DNA of 64,000 bases from Setophaga petechia (lineage: Eukaryota > Chordata > Aves > Passeriformes > Parulidae), in contig JANCRA010000164.1 of assembly GCA_024362935.1 (NCBI GenBank), forward strand, positions 62,001-126,000, read 5' to 3'. The notes under the pieces are model-generated. The model saw only the letters and a list, made by a program, of their open reading frames with translations. It made no database searches and was not told the DNA's origin. Below are positions 11,722 through 22,855 of this stretch, one piece after another. Within the stretch, counting starts at the first letter, position 1. Each line of letters opens with the position of its first letter. Made by a program: the position numbers and the translations under genes.

Positions 11722-12273
11722 AGGACAAGCTGTCAGCTCCAGCTGCAGGCAGGCCTGGAGACCCTTTGGTTTTGGTTACAATGCATTATATACTTTTCTT
11801 TGCTGAGCATCTTAATACAGTAGAACCAATCTATACCCTTACTGTTACCTATAGCCTATCAAAACTCCTAAAATTACCATATTGATGTTACTACTCTCCA
11901 ATCACTAAAAGTTAGTACATTACACCTTAAGCTAGAAGTTGTTTTTCAGTTTTCTTGCAGTGGAAAATTCTGAGACCTTTTTTCTACTTGCAATATCGAC
12001 AGTCTTGTTTGCCTGTGCTATCTTTTTGCTTGGTAAAAACATCTTCTTGTTTGGGGTGGGTTTATCCTTGGCGCTAAGCCATAAAAACCCCTTCTAACTA
12101 ACACACCCTTTGTCTCCTTGGTTAGCCAGTAAGACTGGCTCAGCAATTCTTTTTTTTCTATATCAAAATTTGCGTCCATCTCTATTCCTTCATCAGACTC
12201 CACATTTAAAAATCTTTCTGTTAAGCATACATATCTGTGAGACTTTCTTGTCAAACTTTCACCCTTCCCAACA
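11722..12273 (-). repeat. ERV-A 3' LTR, truncated
   Basis: Shares about 500 bases with 16396-16933 in direct orientation. On the minus strand it starts TGTTGGGAAGGG immediately after the purine tract AATGGGGGAGA (12274-12284). Its own 3' third is missing at 11721, where the other LTR begins. Confidence 0.8.
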
Positions 12274-13440
12274 TCTCCCCCATTCTGACGAACAAAAAAG
12301 ATGCTGGAAACTGTCTTATTCATCATTCTCTGCACACATTGAAGTGCATAGGGTACCACTACCATAATTCCAATTATCACCACTAACACAATCAAACCTC
12401 ACTTACAAAGTTCCTTCAGCCAAGTTGCAACGCTCCAACCATCAAACTGTCTTACCAAGATGGATCATCTGTTGTAATTTGGTCAGCTAAATCTTTTAAG
12501 TTTTGCAGCTGTTTATGAATTGAAGCAGAATGATCAGACAAATTCGTACAACACAATCCTTTAAAATCTTCACAGCCATGCCCATGTGCTAGTAAAAGAA
12601 AGTCAACAGCAGCTCTGTTTGGTAAAGTGGCATGTCTGACTGCCTCTTCATCTGTCAGCAAATCACTAATTATGGTAGAGGTGGCATTTACTTTTTTACT
12701 GAGCCAACACCCTAATTTGTTTAACTGTTTCAATGCAATTGCAGAACTTATCTGAGGCAAAAAAAATGCTTGTAACAATTGATTTTCCAGAGTTCCAGGG
12801 GTGAAACTCACTATTGCAGTTGCTGTCATAATGATGCCCTAAGGAAGATCTTATTTTTCTATTTTTCTTTTTGATTGCTTTTTTGACACTGGGAGCAATT
12901 ATTGTAAGTTGTCCCAGTGCACAAGGACCACCATCTATTTTTGAGGGAATACCTTGCCAAGCCCTGTCTCCACAGATGAGCCAAATTCCTTTAGGAAATC
13001 GAATTGGAAGTTTGTTAAACAATCTGTATGAGGTTCATCATATCTAAGAAGCTTAGTTTGATTACACGAAGAAGTCATATTGCTATAAACTGGGTGATAA
13101 GGAGTAACATTTAAGTGTCCATAGTTAGTGAGCCTAACATTTCTAATTCTTGAAAGTCAGATTTATCAACTTTAAAATTATCAATATAAGTTTCGTGTCT
13201 CAGGCTGGGTGTTGGGGAAATGTGATGATCATCATATGGCCAATATTTCTCAAAAGAAACATTATCAAAACCCTCTGGGAAAGGAACTCCAACTAAACAA
13301 GTTGAAAAAGGTTTATCAGGGCTAGTGTTAGATAAGCAAATGGTGTCAGAGCCTGCGGACTTGGCTAAAGAAACCCAAACATTTGTTTTTGGTTGAGTTA
13401 CAGGTAAAGCTTCACTGCAAAGATAAAACTAAAAAGTTAA
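12274..13440 (-). pseudogene. env: ERV-A env remnant
   Basis: Envelope gene (surface plus transmembrane subunits) in several frames. The SU end (12830-13022) holds GIPSKIDGGPCALG and a basic KKKNRKIR stretch in the position expected for a furin-type cleavage site. The TM part (12452-12829) has a fusion-peptide-like start, the heptad and immunosuppressive-region position, and CEDFKGLCC, a CX6CC motif typical of gamma- and alpharetrovirus-type TM proteins. A membrane anchor lies at 12330-12395 (IVLVVIIGIMVVV). Frame breaks separate these parts and the upstream SU is degraded (13020-13440). The protein is not functional as it stands. Confidence 0.75.
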
Positions 13441-13622
13441 AAACAGCATGCACCAGTGCCACTAAAAATACAACTCCATTCTTTTCTTGATCCATTTCTG
13501 GCTGACAGTTTTCTCTGAGTGGTTCTGCGTAGTTCACGTTTGGGTGCCTGTCTCTCGGCTCCCACTCACAGGGTCACTGGCTGGTGCAGAAGCAGCCACG
13601 GGCTTTGATGGGTGGTATGATT

Positions 13623-15170
13623 TCACTTTTTTGCTGGAATCCTCTTGAGTCCTGTATCTGTAGAAATACACGAAAAACCCTTGCCCCATGTAATAAGCTC
13701 AAATGGTCCCTCTATTTTTCCTGATTCTAGATTTTTAATTAAAACTGGGGGGTGTTCCTTCAGTTTTGCTTTTTTATTGTTCTTGAAATGTCTGTAAATT
13801 GCTTCTGCAGAGCTATTCAAAAAGTTAGAAACATACAAAGACCTATTCAGCCTCCTCTGAGGTGTATCCTGGGCTCCCCCCCTTTTTGTGGATCTAAAAT
13901 ATGTTTTAGAGTTTGATGTGTTCTTTCCACCATTCCCTGACCTGTAGGAGAGTAGGGAATACCAAATGTATGGTGAACACCCCAGTCATTTAAAAATGTG
14001 GTCAATTCTTGTGAAGCATATGAAGGATTATTACCAGTTTTAATTTCTTGAGGGACACCCAGTGAGGAAAATGCTTATGAAAAATGCTGGCAAACATGCT
14101 TAGCTGTTTCTCCTGTATGTACAGACGCAAAAACTGCTTTTGGAAATGTGTCATTAGAGACACGGATATTTTTAAATTTCCCAAAGGAAGGGTACTTTGT
14201 GACATCTGTTTGCCACCTGTGCGAACTCTCCAACCCCCTTGGGGTGGTAGCTCCTGTAGAAGGGATAGGTTGAACTAGCTGGCAGTCAGGGCAAGCCCGT
14301 ACAATGGCTTGTGCTTGCTCTAGGGAGATGTGAAAATCTCGTCTGATCCCCCGTGCATTTTGGTGAACAAAGGCATGACTCAATTTAGCTTGTTCAACAA
14401 TGTCAGGCAAGGGAGCTGCAGGAAGCACAGACGTGCAGCCTTTCCTGTCTCCTGCAGCTCCCTCATCACACGCTGCTGATGCCAGTGCATCAGCTCCTGC
14501 ATTCCCTTCTGCCATAAATCCTGGGAGACCAGAGTGAGCTCTAATGGGAGCAACAAAGGAAGGATTAGTCCTGAGTAACAAAATTTGATCAAGACAGGTA
14601 AGCCAAAGACACAAGTTGTCATTGCCAACATCTTTTAAAACAGATTCAATTCTCTTAACAATGTTAGTAACATATGCAGAATCAGTGACTAAGTTAAAAG
14701 GTTCTGGGAAGAGCTGAAATGCTCTTACAACTGCAGCCAATTCAACAATCTGAGGAGAACCTTCAACCTTTTTAATGTCTTGTTCCCAGGATTTAGTGTT
14801 TTTATTTTGCCAGGTAACTACTGCCTTGTGTGTTTGTCCTGACCCATTGGTGAAGAGAGTAACTGCATCTAAAGGTTCTTCACTGATAAGGGGTTTCTCT
14901 TTGTAGCATAATTTAGCTTTGATCACTTTGTGTGCTGGATAAAGAATAGAGCAAACACCTGGAAAATCTAACCAGGCATACAGTAAATCTTCTGACTTTT
15001 GCATGGCCCAATCAAAATAGGATTTAATCATAGGTAAATAGTTGATTTTAAATTCACAACCTGCTATGGCAAGAAGCCTTGCCCTGCCCTTAATGACAAT
15101 TTGAGAAATCATCTCTAAAGGTGTGAAAATTGTCTTGGTGCACTGTAAGAAAGAAAAACCCATTCAATTA
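13623..15170 (-). pseudogene. pol: ERV-A RNase H and integrase remnant
   Basis: A 362-residue open frame (14075-15163) covers the RT connection end, RNase H (TNGSGQTHKAVVTW, DSAYV) and the integrase HHCC zinc domain (HAFVHQN...CPDCQ). It reaches the first catalytic Asp at WQTDVT. The core after that is frame-broken. The C-terminal DNA-binding part reappears at 13623-13838 (GPFELITWGKGF). The second catalytic Asp and the Glu are not in a continuous frame. Confidence 0.8.
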
Positions 15171-15436
15171 TTAAAAAAGATCATTTTGAGAGGAGTCCCA
15201 CTGGAAGATGAGGCCATGCAGTCTCAGCGTTTCTCCTAGAACTGCAAGGAAAAAAGGTTTATCTGGAGCATAACTATGTTCTTGTCTATTTTGCAGAGCA
15301 TCAGTAATTTTCTCCAAAGCCTTGCTAGCTTCAGGAGCAGGAGATCTGGGGGATGATTTTTTGGCTCTTGCGGTGTTTTTTGTTGCCAGTGGCGACCTGC
15401 CCAGCGATGAGATGCAGGTCCCGCTGGTTTAACAGA
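15170..15436 (-). pseudogene. ERV-A RT connection piece and deletion junction
   Basis: On the minus strand 15181-15360 encodes the RT thumb/connection type sequence (ALEKITDALQNRQ... LHGLIFQWD), parallel to the ERV-B region around 33870-34010. Upstream of about 15360 the homology to pol stops and the sequence runs into GC-rich DNA, marking the internal deletion. Confidence 0.6.
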
Positions 15437-15800
15437 GTCAACTTCTGATTTCTGTGCACCTTGGCCATGGAGCCCACACCGGCCCCGCCGTGCAGGTCAG
15501 AGCCCCGTGGGGCCGGGCACGGGGCGGGCTGGGACAGCAGTGCCAGGACCGGGCACGGGGCAGGCTGGGACAGCGGTGCCAGGGCTGGGAATGGAGCAGG
15601 CTGGGACGGCAGCGCCTGTCCGCGGTGCAGGTAGAAGGGCAGCGGGATGTAGGATTCGGGATCCGGCTCTGGGCCGGAGCAGCAGCAGTGTCTGTTCTCT
15701 TCCCCCCTTTGTTCTCTCCCCCTCTCTGGCGGCTGGAGAGGCCGAGGCTGCGGCTGCGGGGTTCAGGTGCAATGGGGGCGGGCGAGGGGCGCAGGGCGGG
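15437..15800. repeat. GC-rich segment inside ERV-A
   Basis: A CpG-rich block between the gag matrix piece and pol. It includes about three copies of a 35-38 base unit (GGGCACGGGGCGGGCTGGGA) from 15512 to 15610. Base composition is sharply unlike the AT-rich provirus around it. It could be the proline-rich gag linker expanded by repeats, or foreign host DNA captured by the element. Confidence 0.5.
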
Positions 15801-16110
15801 GGATTCGTAACAAAGATTTCCACAAGGACTCGGCAAGCCGGGAGAAGTTCCGCTGCTGCTTTGTCACGCCGAGAGATGGCATTATACAATTTAACCCCCG
15901 CGGAGTCCCAAAGGTCTCTGGTATAGATGGCTTCAGAGTCAGCATTTGGGATATGAGTTCTAGTCCATTTTAAAAGCTTTTTGAGCTCTTGCTTAGGCAA
16001 GGTTTTTGGACTTGATGTCATTAAAGATTTTAAATGCTCATACACATCTGTCCGCGGAACAGACTTATTCTGCCCATTATTGCGGTGCTCACCTGCTGCC
16101 CAGCTATGCA
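15800..16110 (-). pseudogene. gag: ERV-A gag matrix remnant
   Basis: Encodes a basic, helical matrix-like segment (KQELKKLLKWTRTHIPNAD... RDLWDSAGVKLYNAISRRD), similar in pattern to the ERV-B matrix (LKKFIRWLFLHFPQTS... FWDIVGNKL). The frame then enters the GC-rich block. Capsid and nucleocapsid are absent. Confidence 0.65.
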
Positions 16111-16284
16111 GCAGGCGCTGTACGCAGAGGCTCTGATCCAGGCACTGCCCAGCAGCAGCTCCTGTCGGGCCCCGGTCACCCTCCTTCCAGGTGCCTGATC
16201 CTTGCGGCCGCTTCCTACTGAGTTCACCGGGAGGTCTCTTACTGCCAATAAGTCTGAGTTTGCCAACTAAAACGTGGGCACCAC

Positions 16285-16933
16285 TGTAAGAGCCTGAATG
16301 AGAGATGTGGGACTCCAGGCAGCTCTCCAAAACGCAGTTTATTGGATCCAAGATGTTACAGCAGTCCAGGGTCGTGGGTGGCAGAGCCTGTGCCTACAGC
16401 TGACAGCTCCAGCTGCAGACAAGCCTGGAGACCCTTTAGCTTTGGTTACAATGCATTGTATACTCTTCTTTGCTGAGCTCTTAACACAGAACAACCAATC
16501 TACACCTTTACTTCTACCTATACCCTATCATAACTACTATAATGACCATATTCAAGTTACTATACTCTAATCACTAAAAGTACATTACACTTTAAGCTAG
16601 AAGTTGTTTTTCAGTTTTCTTGCACTGGAAAATTCTGAGACCTTTTTTCTACTTGCAACTTTTCTGCCTTGTTTGCCTGTGCTATCTTTCTGCTTGGTAA
16701 AAACATCTGCTTATTTGAGGTGGGTTTATCCTTTGCTCTAAGCCATAAACCCCCTTCTAACTAACACACCCTTTGCCTCCTTGGTTAGCCAGTAAGACTG
16801 GCTCAGCAATTCTTTTCTTCTATATCTCAACTGGCTTCCAACTCTATTCCTTCATCAGGCTCCACATTTAAAAACCTTTCTGCTAAGTACACACATGTGA
16901 GACTTTCTTGTCAAACTTTCATCCTTCCCAAAA
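16285..16933 (-). repeat. ERV-A 5' LTR and primer site
   Basis: Full 649-bp LTR. Its inner end is TG on the plus strand at 16285. Just inside (plus 16267-16284, read on minus) is TGGTGCCCACGTT, a degenerate match to a tRNA-Lys-type primer binding site. The outer end is TTTTGGGAAGG instead of TGTTGGGAAGG. It abuts a short CCCAGT minisatellite (16935-17015). Confidence 0.75.
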
Positions 16934-17189
16934 CTGTCCCAGCATGATACCAGTATAATATCAAGAGAAACCTAGAACTGTCCCAGTCACTCCCAGTACA
17001 ACCCCAGTCCAATCCCAGTCCCTGGCAGTGCTGCCACTGCTGGGATCCCCCAGCCCTGTGTGCGTTCTCCCCTGGCAGATGTGCTGAGAGGAGCCCCAAG
17101 GCCTGGCAGTGGCCAGGCAGGGTCCCCAGCAAGGCCCAGTTTGGATGTGCAGCCCCCAGTTTGCCCAGTTTGCCTCTCCTTTGGCCCGG

Positions 17190-17572
17190 GCCGGCTTCCC
17201 CCCGCCCGCAGCGGCTGGGAGCAGCCGAGAGCCCCGCGCTGCCCATCCCGACCTGTCCCGGCTCCATCGCCGCTCCTGCCCCGGGCTGCGAGGGCTGCGG
17301 GAACGGGGCACCGAGGGTGTGGCTGCTGCTGGGGGAGGAGAAGGAGGGAGGGAAGGGCAGGGATGGAGGGGGAGGAGGAGGCGGGGTCAGGGGGGAGGAG
17401 GAGGGGGAGGGATGGAAGAAGAGAAGGAGGTGGAGATAAGACAGAGGAGGAGCGGGAGGAAGAGGAAGGACAAAGGCGGATCAAGGCTGAGGAGAGGGAG
17501 CCACGCGGTCGGTCGATCCCTGCCTGAATTCGCAGCCCCCACCTGTGGGATCATCGCCCCGCCATCGCGCAG
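17190..17572 (+). promoter_or_regulatory. CpG-island promoter and 5' exon of zinc-finger gene 2
   Basis: A GC- and CpG-rich stretch ends in a strong donor, CGCGCAG|GTGAGTGCGG (exon end 17572). The next usable acceptor is CCCCCACAG at 17802, so intron 17573-17802 would join this untranslated exon to the zinc-finger exon. A purine-rich GAGGAGG run (17330-17470) lies inside it. Copy 1 has no such island. Its 5' side is an LTR and a different exon. Confidence 0.6.
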
Positions 17573-17814
17573 GTGAGTGCGGAGGGGGAGCTCGACCCAG
17601 ATATCCCGGGGGATCCCTGGGTTGGGTTTTTGGGGGGATGTTTGGGGAATGAAGAAGTCCAAGGCTGAGCGGAAAAGGCCCCTCGGGGGGACATCAGGAG
17701 GTGGCGGTGGCGGCTGCCGGGGACGGCCTGGGGGGATCTCCTTGCCCTTGCCTGTGGCACGGAGGCAAATCCCATCCTGTCCTTGTCCTTCCTCCCCCAC
17801 AGCAGGAGCTGAGC

Positions 17815-18891
17815 ATGGAGAGCAGGGAGGACAAATGCCCGCGGCAGAACCTGGTGGAAGAGGCCGTTTGGAGCGGCTCCACGGCGCAGGAAGCCAGCGG
17901 GGAGGAAAAGGCCCGGAGATGCCGCACGAGGAGGGGCTGCAAACGCAGCTGGCGGGGATGTGAGGGGGAAAGAGCCAGCCTGGGCCGGGAAGACGGCCGG
18001 AGATGGAGCCAGAGCTCGGAGCTGGTGCTCCATGAGCAGGGTCATGATGGGGAGAAGCCCCACACGTGCGGGGAGTGTGGGAAGAGCTTCAGGTGCAACT
18101 CCGCGCTGATTGTGCACCAGAGGACCCACACTGGGGAACGGCCCTACGAGTGTGGGGAGTGTGGGAAGAGCTTCAGTTGTAGTTCCAGCCTGATCAGGCA
18201 CCAGAGGACCCACACTGGGGAACGGCCCTACGAGTGTGGGGAGTGTGGGAAGAGCTTCAGTTGTAGTTCCAGCCTGATCAGGCACCAGAGGATCCACACT
18301 GGGGAACGGCCCTACGAGTGTGATCAGTGCAGGAAGAGGTTTCAGAGCAGCTCCAGTCTCCTCAAGCACCAGCACACGCACACAGAGGAGAGGCCCTTCC
18401 GCTGCCCCGACTGCGGGCAGGGCTTCAGGCAGAACGCCCATCTTGTCAGGCACCGACGCATCCACACTGGGGAGAGGCCCCATGAGTGTGAGGAATGTGG
18501 GAAGAGCTTCAGCCAGAGCTCCCACCTGATCAGGCACCAGAGGACCCACACTGGGGAACGGCCCTACGAGTGTGGGGAGTGTGGGAAGAGGTTCAGAGCA
18601 AGCGGAGACCTGATCAGCCACCAAAAGATCCACACAGGGGAGAGGCCCTACGAGTGTTCCAAGTGTGGGAAGGGGTTTCAGATCAGGTCCCATCTCTTCC
18701 AGCACTATCGGATTCACACAGAGGAGAGGCCCTTCCAATGCCCCGACTGCGGGAAGGGATTCAAGCACAACTCCACCCTCATCACCCACCGGCGCATCCA
18801 CACTGGGGAGAGGTCCTACGAGTGTCCCCAGTGTGGGAAGAGCTTCTCCAGGAGCTCTACCTTGACCCGACACCAACAGAGGCACCAGTAA
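17815..18891 (+). CDS. C2H2 zinc-finger protein, 10 fingers (copy 2)
   Basis: Probable nuclear DNA-binding factor, paralogue of the gene at 7.6-8.7 kb. The chosen start is the ATG at 17815, in the conserved context AGCATGGAGAGCAGG, 12 bases into the exon opened by the acceptor at 17802; the protein is 358 residues. An N-terminal acidic/basic region matching copy 1 almost residue for residue (about 85 residues) precedes ten C-X2-C-X12-H-X3-H fingers with TGERPY linkers. All ligands are intact. Fingers 2 and 3 (18147-18230 and 18231-18314) are identical in protein and nearly so in DNA, a recent 84-bp tandem duplication. Finger helices differ from copy 1 at contact positions (for example NSALIVH, SGDLISH), so DNA targets probably differ. 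Relative to copy 1, two bases are missing at the splice junction, so the upstream coding exon could not be joined in the same frame. Confidence 0.88.
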   Translation: MESREDKCPRQNLVEEAVWSGSTAQEASGEEKARRCRTRRGCKRSWRGCEGERASLGREDGRRWSQSSELVLHEQGHDGEKPHTCGECGKSFRCNSALIVHQRTHTGERPYECGECGKSFSCSSSLIRHQRTHTGERPYECGECGKSFSCSSSLIRHQRIHTGERPYECDQCRKRFQSSSSLLKHQHTHTEERPFRCPDCGQGFRQNAHLVRHRRIHTGERPHECEECGKSFSQSSHLIRHQRTHTGERPYECGECGKRFRASGDLISHQKIHTGERPYECSKCGKGFQIRSHLFQHYRIHTEERPFQCPDCGKGFKHNSTLITHRRIHTGERSYECPQCGKSFSRSSTLTRHQQRHQ

Positions 18892-19005
18892 GGGAAGACC
18901 TGTGAGTGCCCCGAGTGCGGGAAGAGCTTCATGCGCTGCTCCAGCTCCATCCCCCACTGGAGGAGGCACTTTGGGCACAGCCCTGGTGAGCCACATTCAC
19001 TGTGA
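18892..19005 (+). pseudogene. Relict finger after the stop (copy 2)
   Basis: In-frame continuation after TAA encodes CECPECGKSFMRCSS... HWRRH and ends at TGA 19003-19005. It is the same length as after copy 1. The stop therefore predates the duplication of the two genes. Confidence 0.75.
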
Positions 19006-19329
19006 TCCATGTTGGGAGCACACCTGGCTGCTTCTAATTTTAGTTTCACCTTAATTTTTTTTTTCTTCTCCATCTTTTTGCACTCCAAAAGCCATTATGG
19101 ATACATCTGTCACCTCAACACCACTCAAATCCCACTGAAAACAGCTCAATCTTACTCCAAAAGTGCTCAAACCCACCTCAAAAAACTCAATCCCACACCA
19201 AACTCACTCGATTTCTACAACCACCAGGCTGAGATGGGGTTGGGAGGTGATTTAGAGATGTGGGATCTCAATTAGAGTGGTGGGATGGGGATTGTGTGGG
19301 GCTGGGTGTGTGGGATGTATTTGATAGCA

Positions 19330-19335
19330 AATAAA
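19330..19335 (+). terminator. Poly(A) signal AATAAA, zinc-finger gene 2
   Basis: Counterpart of the copy 1 signal, within 3' UTR sequence homologous to 9110-9660. Confidence 0.6.
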
Positions 19336-19492
19336 ACTCTCAGACTTAATGCTTTCTCTCCCGTTCATGTTCAGTCCGTTGCAGTTCAATTTGCAGAGTG
19401 CCGCCTTCTCAGCTGGTTGTGTTCGTGTCCCCTTTCTCTCCTGCCTCTCTTTGCCTGCTCTGTTTCTCTCTCAGTGTCTCCCTTGACCCAGG

Positions 19493-19720
19493 GACCACCA
19501 GAGACCCTCCTTTGATTTATTGCCCCAGTGACCACCAAAGACCCTCCCCGATTTAATTGACCTCTGCCCTGTTTTAATTGACTCCTCTGCCACCAGACAC
19601 CCTCCCCTGATTTAATTGAGCCAGGCACCACCAAAGACCCTCCCCTGATTTAACTGACTCCTTCCCTGATTTAATTGATCCTGCCCTGTTTTAATTGACC
19701 CCTCTGTCCCCACAGAGCCT
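19493..19720. repeat. Tandem repeat, about 31-bp unit
   Basis: Five to six copies of a unit like CACCAAAGACCCTCCCCTGA followed by TTTAATTGACC. A single version of this unit is present at the matching place after gene 1 (9526-9560), so it expanded after the gene duplication. Confidence 0.75.
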
Positions 19721-19904
19721 CCCCTGAAAATTTATTATTTTATTTCCCAATTATTTTAATTCCCAGTCCCAGGAGTTGAAGTCCTGAAGGCTGGCAGGGA
19801 AATGTCTTTGTAGGATTTTGCTCCATTTGCCTTCAAGGGCGGGAACTTCTTTTCCTGGCTGGGAGCTGGAATTCCAGACTTTTGGAATGTGTGCAGGGCA
19901 GTAC

Positions 19905-21565
19905 GGACTGGGATCAAATACAGACTGAGATCAAATAAGGACTGGAATTAAATATGGATTGGGGTCAAGTACGGACTGGGATCAACTGCGGACTGGAATC
20001 AAATGTGGACTAGGATCAAATATGAATTGGGATAAAAAATGGACTGGGATCAAATATGGCCTAAGATCAGCTATGAACTGGGAGAAACTGGACTGGGATC
20101 AAATCAGGACTGGGATCGTACTGACTGGGATCCAATATGGACTGAGATCTTATGGACTAGGATAAAATCAGGACTAGAATTAAATATGGACTGGGATCAA
20201 ATATGGATTGGGATCAAATGGACTGGGTTCCTACAGACTGGGATAAACTGGACTGAGATTATATAGACTGGGATCTAATATGGACTAAAATCAAATATGT
20301 TCTGGGTTCAAATATGGACTGGGGTCAAATAGGAACTGGGATCAGCTGTGGACTGGGATCAAATAGAGACTGGAATTAAATCTGGATTGGGATCAAACAG
20401 GGACTGGGATTAAATATGGACTGGGATCAAACAGAGACTTGGATCAAATGTGGACTGGGGTCATACTGACTGGGATCCAATATGCACTGGGATAAAGTAC
20501 AGACCGGGATCAACTATTGACTGGGATCAAATAAAGACTCCATCAAATATGGACTGGGATCAAATATTGACTGGGATTGTACTGACTGGGATAAATTGGA
20601 CTGAGATTATTTAGACTGGGATCAAATATGGACTGGGACCCTATGGATTGGGATCCTATGGATTAGGACCATACATACTTGGATAAACTAGACTGGGATT
20701 AACTATGGACTGGGATCAAATATGGGCTGGGATCAAATGTGAACTGGGATAATGTTTTAGAGTACTTTAGGATGTTATTAAAGTTTAATTGTTTGGTTAA
20801 AATGTCTCAGAAATTATAGTGGTGTTTGGTTTTGTGTTTTGCATAGTTGTAATATAAACTGCTTTACTAAGGTGTGTTAGATTGCATGTTAGTTTTTTTA
20901 GATATTTTTTATCTAAAGTGTATTAGTTATTGAGTTAAAACTTTTAAAAGGTATTTCTTGATATATAATTTGCTTATTTATATGCATTGGTAATATTATA
21001 GTAATAGTTGTTGTTTTGGTTTGAATCATTGTTGGAGTATTGTAAAGAAGACTTGAGATTTTTATATTTTTTATTATAATTTATTTCATTTCAATTATTA
21101 TTTCTTTGTTTATAATTTTATTGCAGTTTGTTGAAAGGATAGGAAGGAAGTTCAAGGACAGGAACATTTTTTCCTGACTGGGAACTGGAATTCCAGACCC
21201 TTTGTGCATGACCACAAAGACTGGGATCAAATATGGGCTGGGATCCTTTGGACTGGGACTGCACAGACTGGGACCATATGGATCAGGATCACACAGCCTG
21301 GGATAACTAGATTGGGATCAAATATGGGCTGGGATCACCTGGACTGGGATCACATGGATGGGAATCATGTGGACTGGGATCCTCTGGATCAGAACCCTCC
21401 AGACTGGGATAGCCTGTAATGGGATGAAATACGGACTGGGACTGAATGGACTGGGACCACACAGACTGGGATCACCTGGACAGAGATTAGATGGACTGGG
21501 ATCCTAGACAGTGGGACCATATGGATCAGGACCACACAGCCTGGGAGCAAATATGGGCTGGGACC
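19905..21565. repeat. ACTGGGATCAAATATGG minisatellite arrays
   Basis: Two arrays (19905-20752 and 21217-21565) of a 15-18 base unit, GGACTGGGATCAAATAT, with CATATGGACT variants. They are separated by about 420 bases of AT-rich sequence (20753-21175) in which I see no gene. The arrays are the reverse complement of the CCCAGT array at 4838-6652. Confidence 0.85.
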
Positions 21566-21589
21566 ATTTATTAACGTAACTTTGTTCTA

Positions 21590-22723
21590 TAGTTTTTATT
21601 TCTGTTGATAATTAAGCTCAGTGAAATAACTGCTTGTGTTAAACTGCCTGCTTGGATGGGATAACATCCAATGCACACAGGATGAGGACACCTGGACAGA
21701 TCTGCCAACTATCAGCACTCCCCGTCTGAAGGCAGAGTGGAGCAAGGCCAAAAACTGGAGGTGATAAAGAGAAGGAGCCAAAACCACAGCCAAGAAACAC
21801 ACATGCTCTGAAAAGGCAGACCCAGGGAGGGACCATGTGAAATCGTTCCTGGGATATGTAAAGTAGTTTATGGATATGCATGAGGGTCTATGAATATGCA
21901 ACAGGCTGATGTAAGGGAAAGGTATTTCAGGGGGATCCCCGAAGGTAACAGGGTGCTCCTGGCTGAGCACGTTCACTCTCCTGTGAAAATGTACATAGTT
22001 TAGCAAAGGACAATGGCAGACCAGGACCATGGAGCAAAGGTTATCACGGCCGGGTGCATCTTGGCACCCAGCCAGGAGTGTCTCGGTCCCTCTGGGAGCC
22101 TCTCAGGATCCCCGGCCAGTCCCGAGTCGGCAGCACCGGGGGGCAGCCCCGACACGGCCGACAGCAGGGAGACACTCTCTGTGCCCCGAGGGGACTGAGG
22201 GCACCTGGGCTGGTCGCCTTTGCAGCACCAGAGACACCGGAGACATCGGTAGGAGATAAAGGGCCGACTCTTAGCAGGGGTCAATCCAAGGTTTTATTCT
22301 AGGAGTCCCAAAGGAGCCCCTGCACCTCAGGGGGCTCCTGCCGAGAGCCCCGGGAGATGTGCCAAGGTTACATTTAAAGGGAGGTGGAAACCCAAAGTAG
22401 AGAACATTTTACTGACCAATAAGTGACCCTAAGGGATGGGCACTGGGGGATGGACATTAAGGACAGGGTATGGGGCAAGGCTTGGGGGGCTGACCCCTGG
22501 CCTGTGACTGATCACTCGACATCCTGGACCAAAGCTTCCAGATGGAGGGGATGGGATGCTGAGTGATTGACAGAGAGCCAGGGTGGGGGTTTGGGGATGA
22601 TCTCATTCAGGGAGAGGGATAACACAGGTAAAGGGAGGGCGGTACAGTCTGGGATAAACCGTTTGGGAAAAATATGGGGATACAAAAGAAAACTAGTTCA
22701 AAGTATAAAAACGCACTACAACA
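21590..22723. mobile_element. LTR-like composite region (ERVL-type)
   Basis: At least two LTR-like pieces. The first (about 21590-22020) carries the 17-base block ATGAATATGCAACAGGC (21890-21906) shared with the solo LTR at 593-1209. The second (about 22020-22723) is GC-rich with a minus-strand AATAAA (plus TTTATT near 22293) and ends ...CTACAACA. No retroviral coding sequence is present. Boundaries are approximate. Confidence 0.45.
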
Positions 22724-22855
22724 CTTTGGGGCAGACCTGTTCCTTCTGGGCCCCAAGGCTGCTGGGTGGGATTGCACCACCAGAGCAGTTTTGTTGGAGC
22801 AGCATTCCATAGCTTTGCAATACAGCCTTGTGCTCCACACAGGCCAGAAGGTTGC

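Larger units (their letters stand above)
11722..16933 (-). mobile_element. ERV-A: deleted class II endogenous retrovirus
   Basis: A minus-strand provirus. The 5' LTR is at 16285-16933 and the truncated 3' LTR at 11722-12273. Order from 5' to 3': LTR, primer site, a matrix-like gag piece, a large deletion, the end of reverse transcriptase, RNase H, integrase, env, polypurine tract, LTR. Most of gag, all of protease and the RT palm with its YMDD box are missing. Coding frames are interrupted repeatedly, so no functional product is expected. Its env belongs to the type with a CX6CC motif. Confidence 0.85.
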
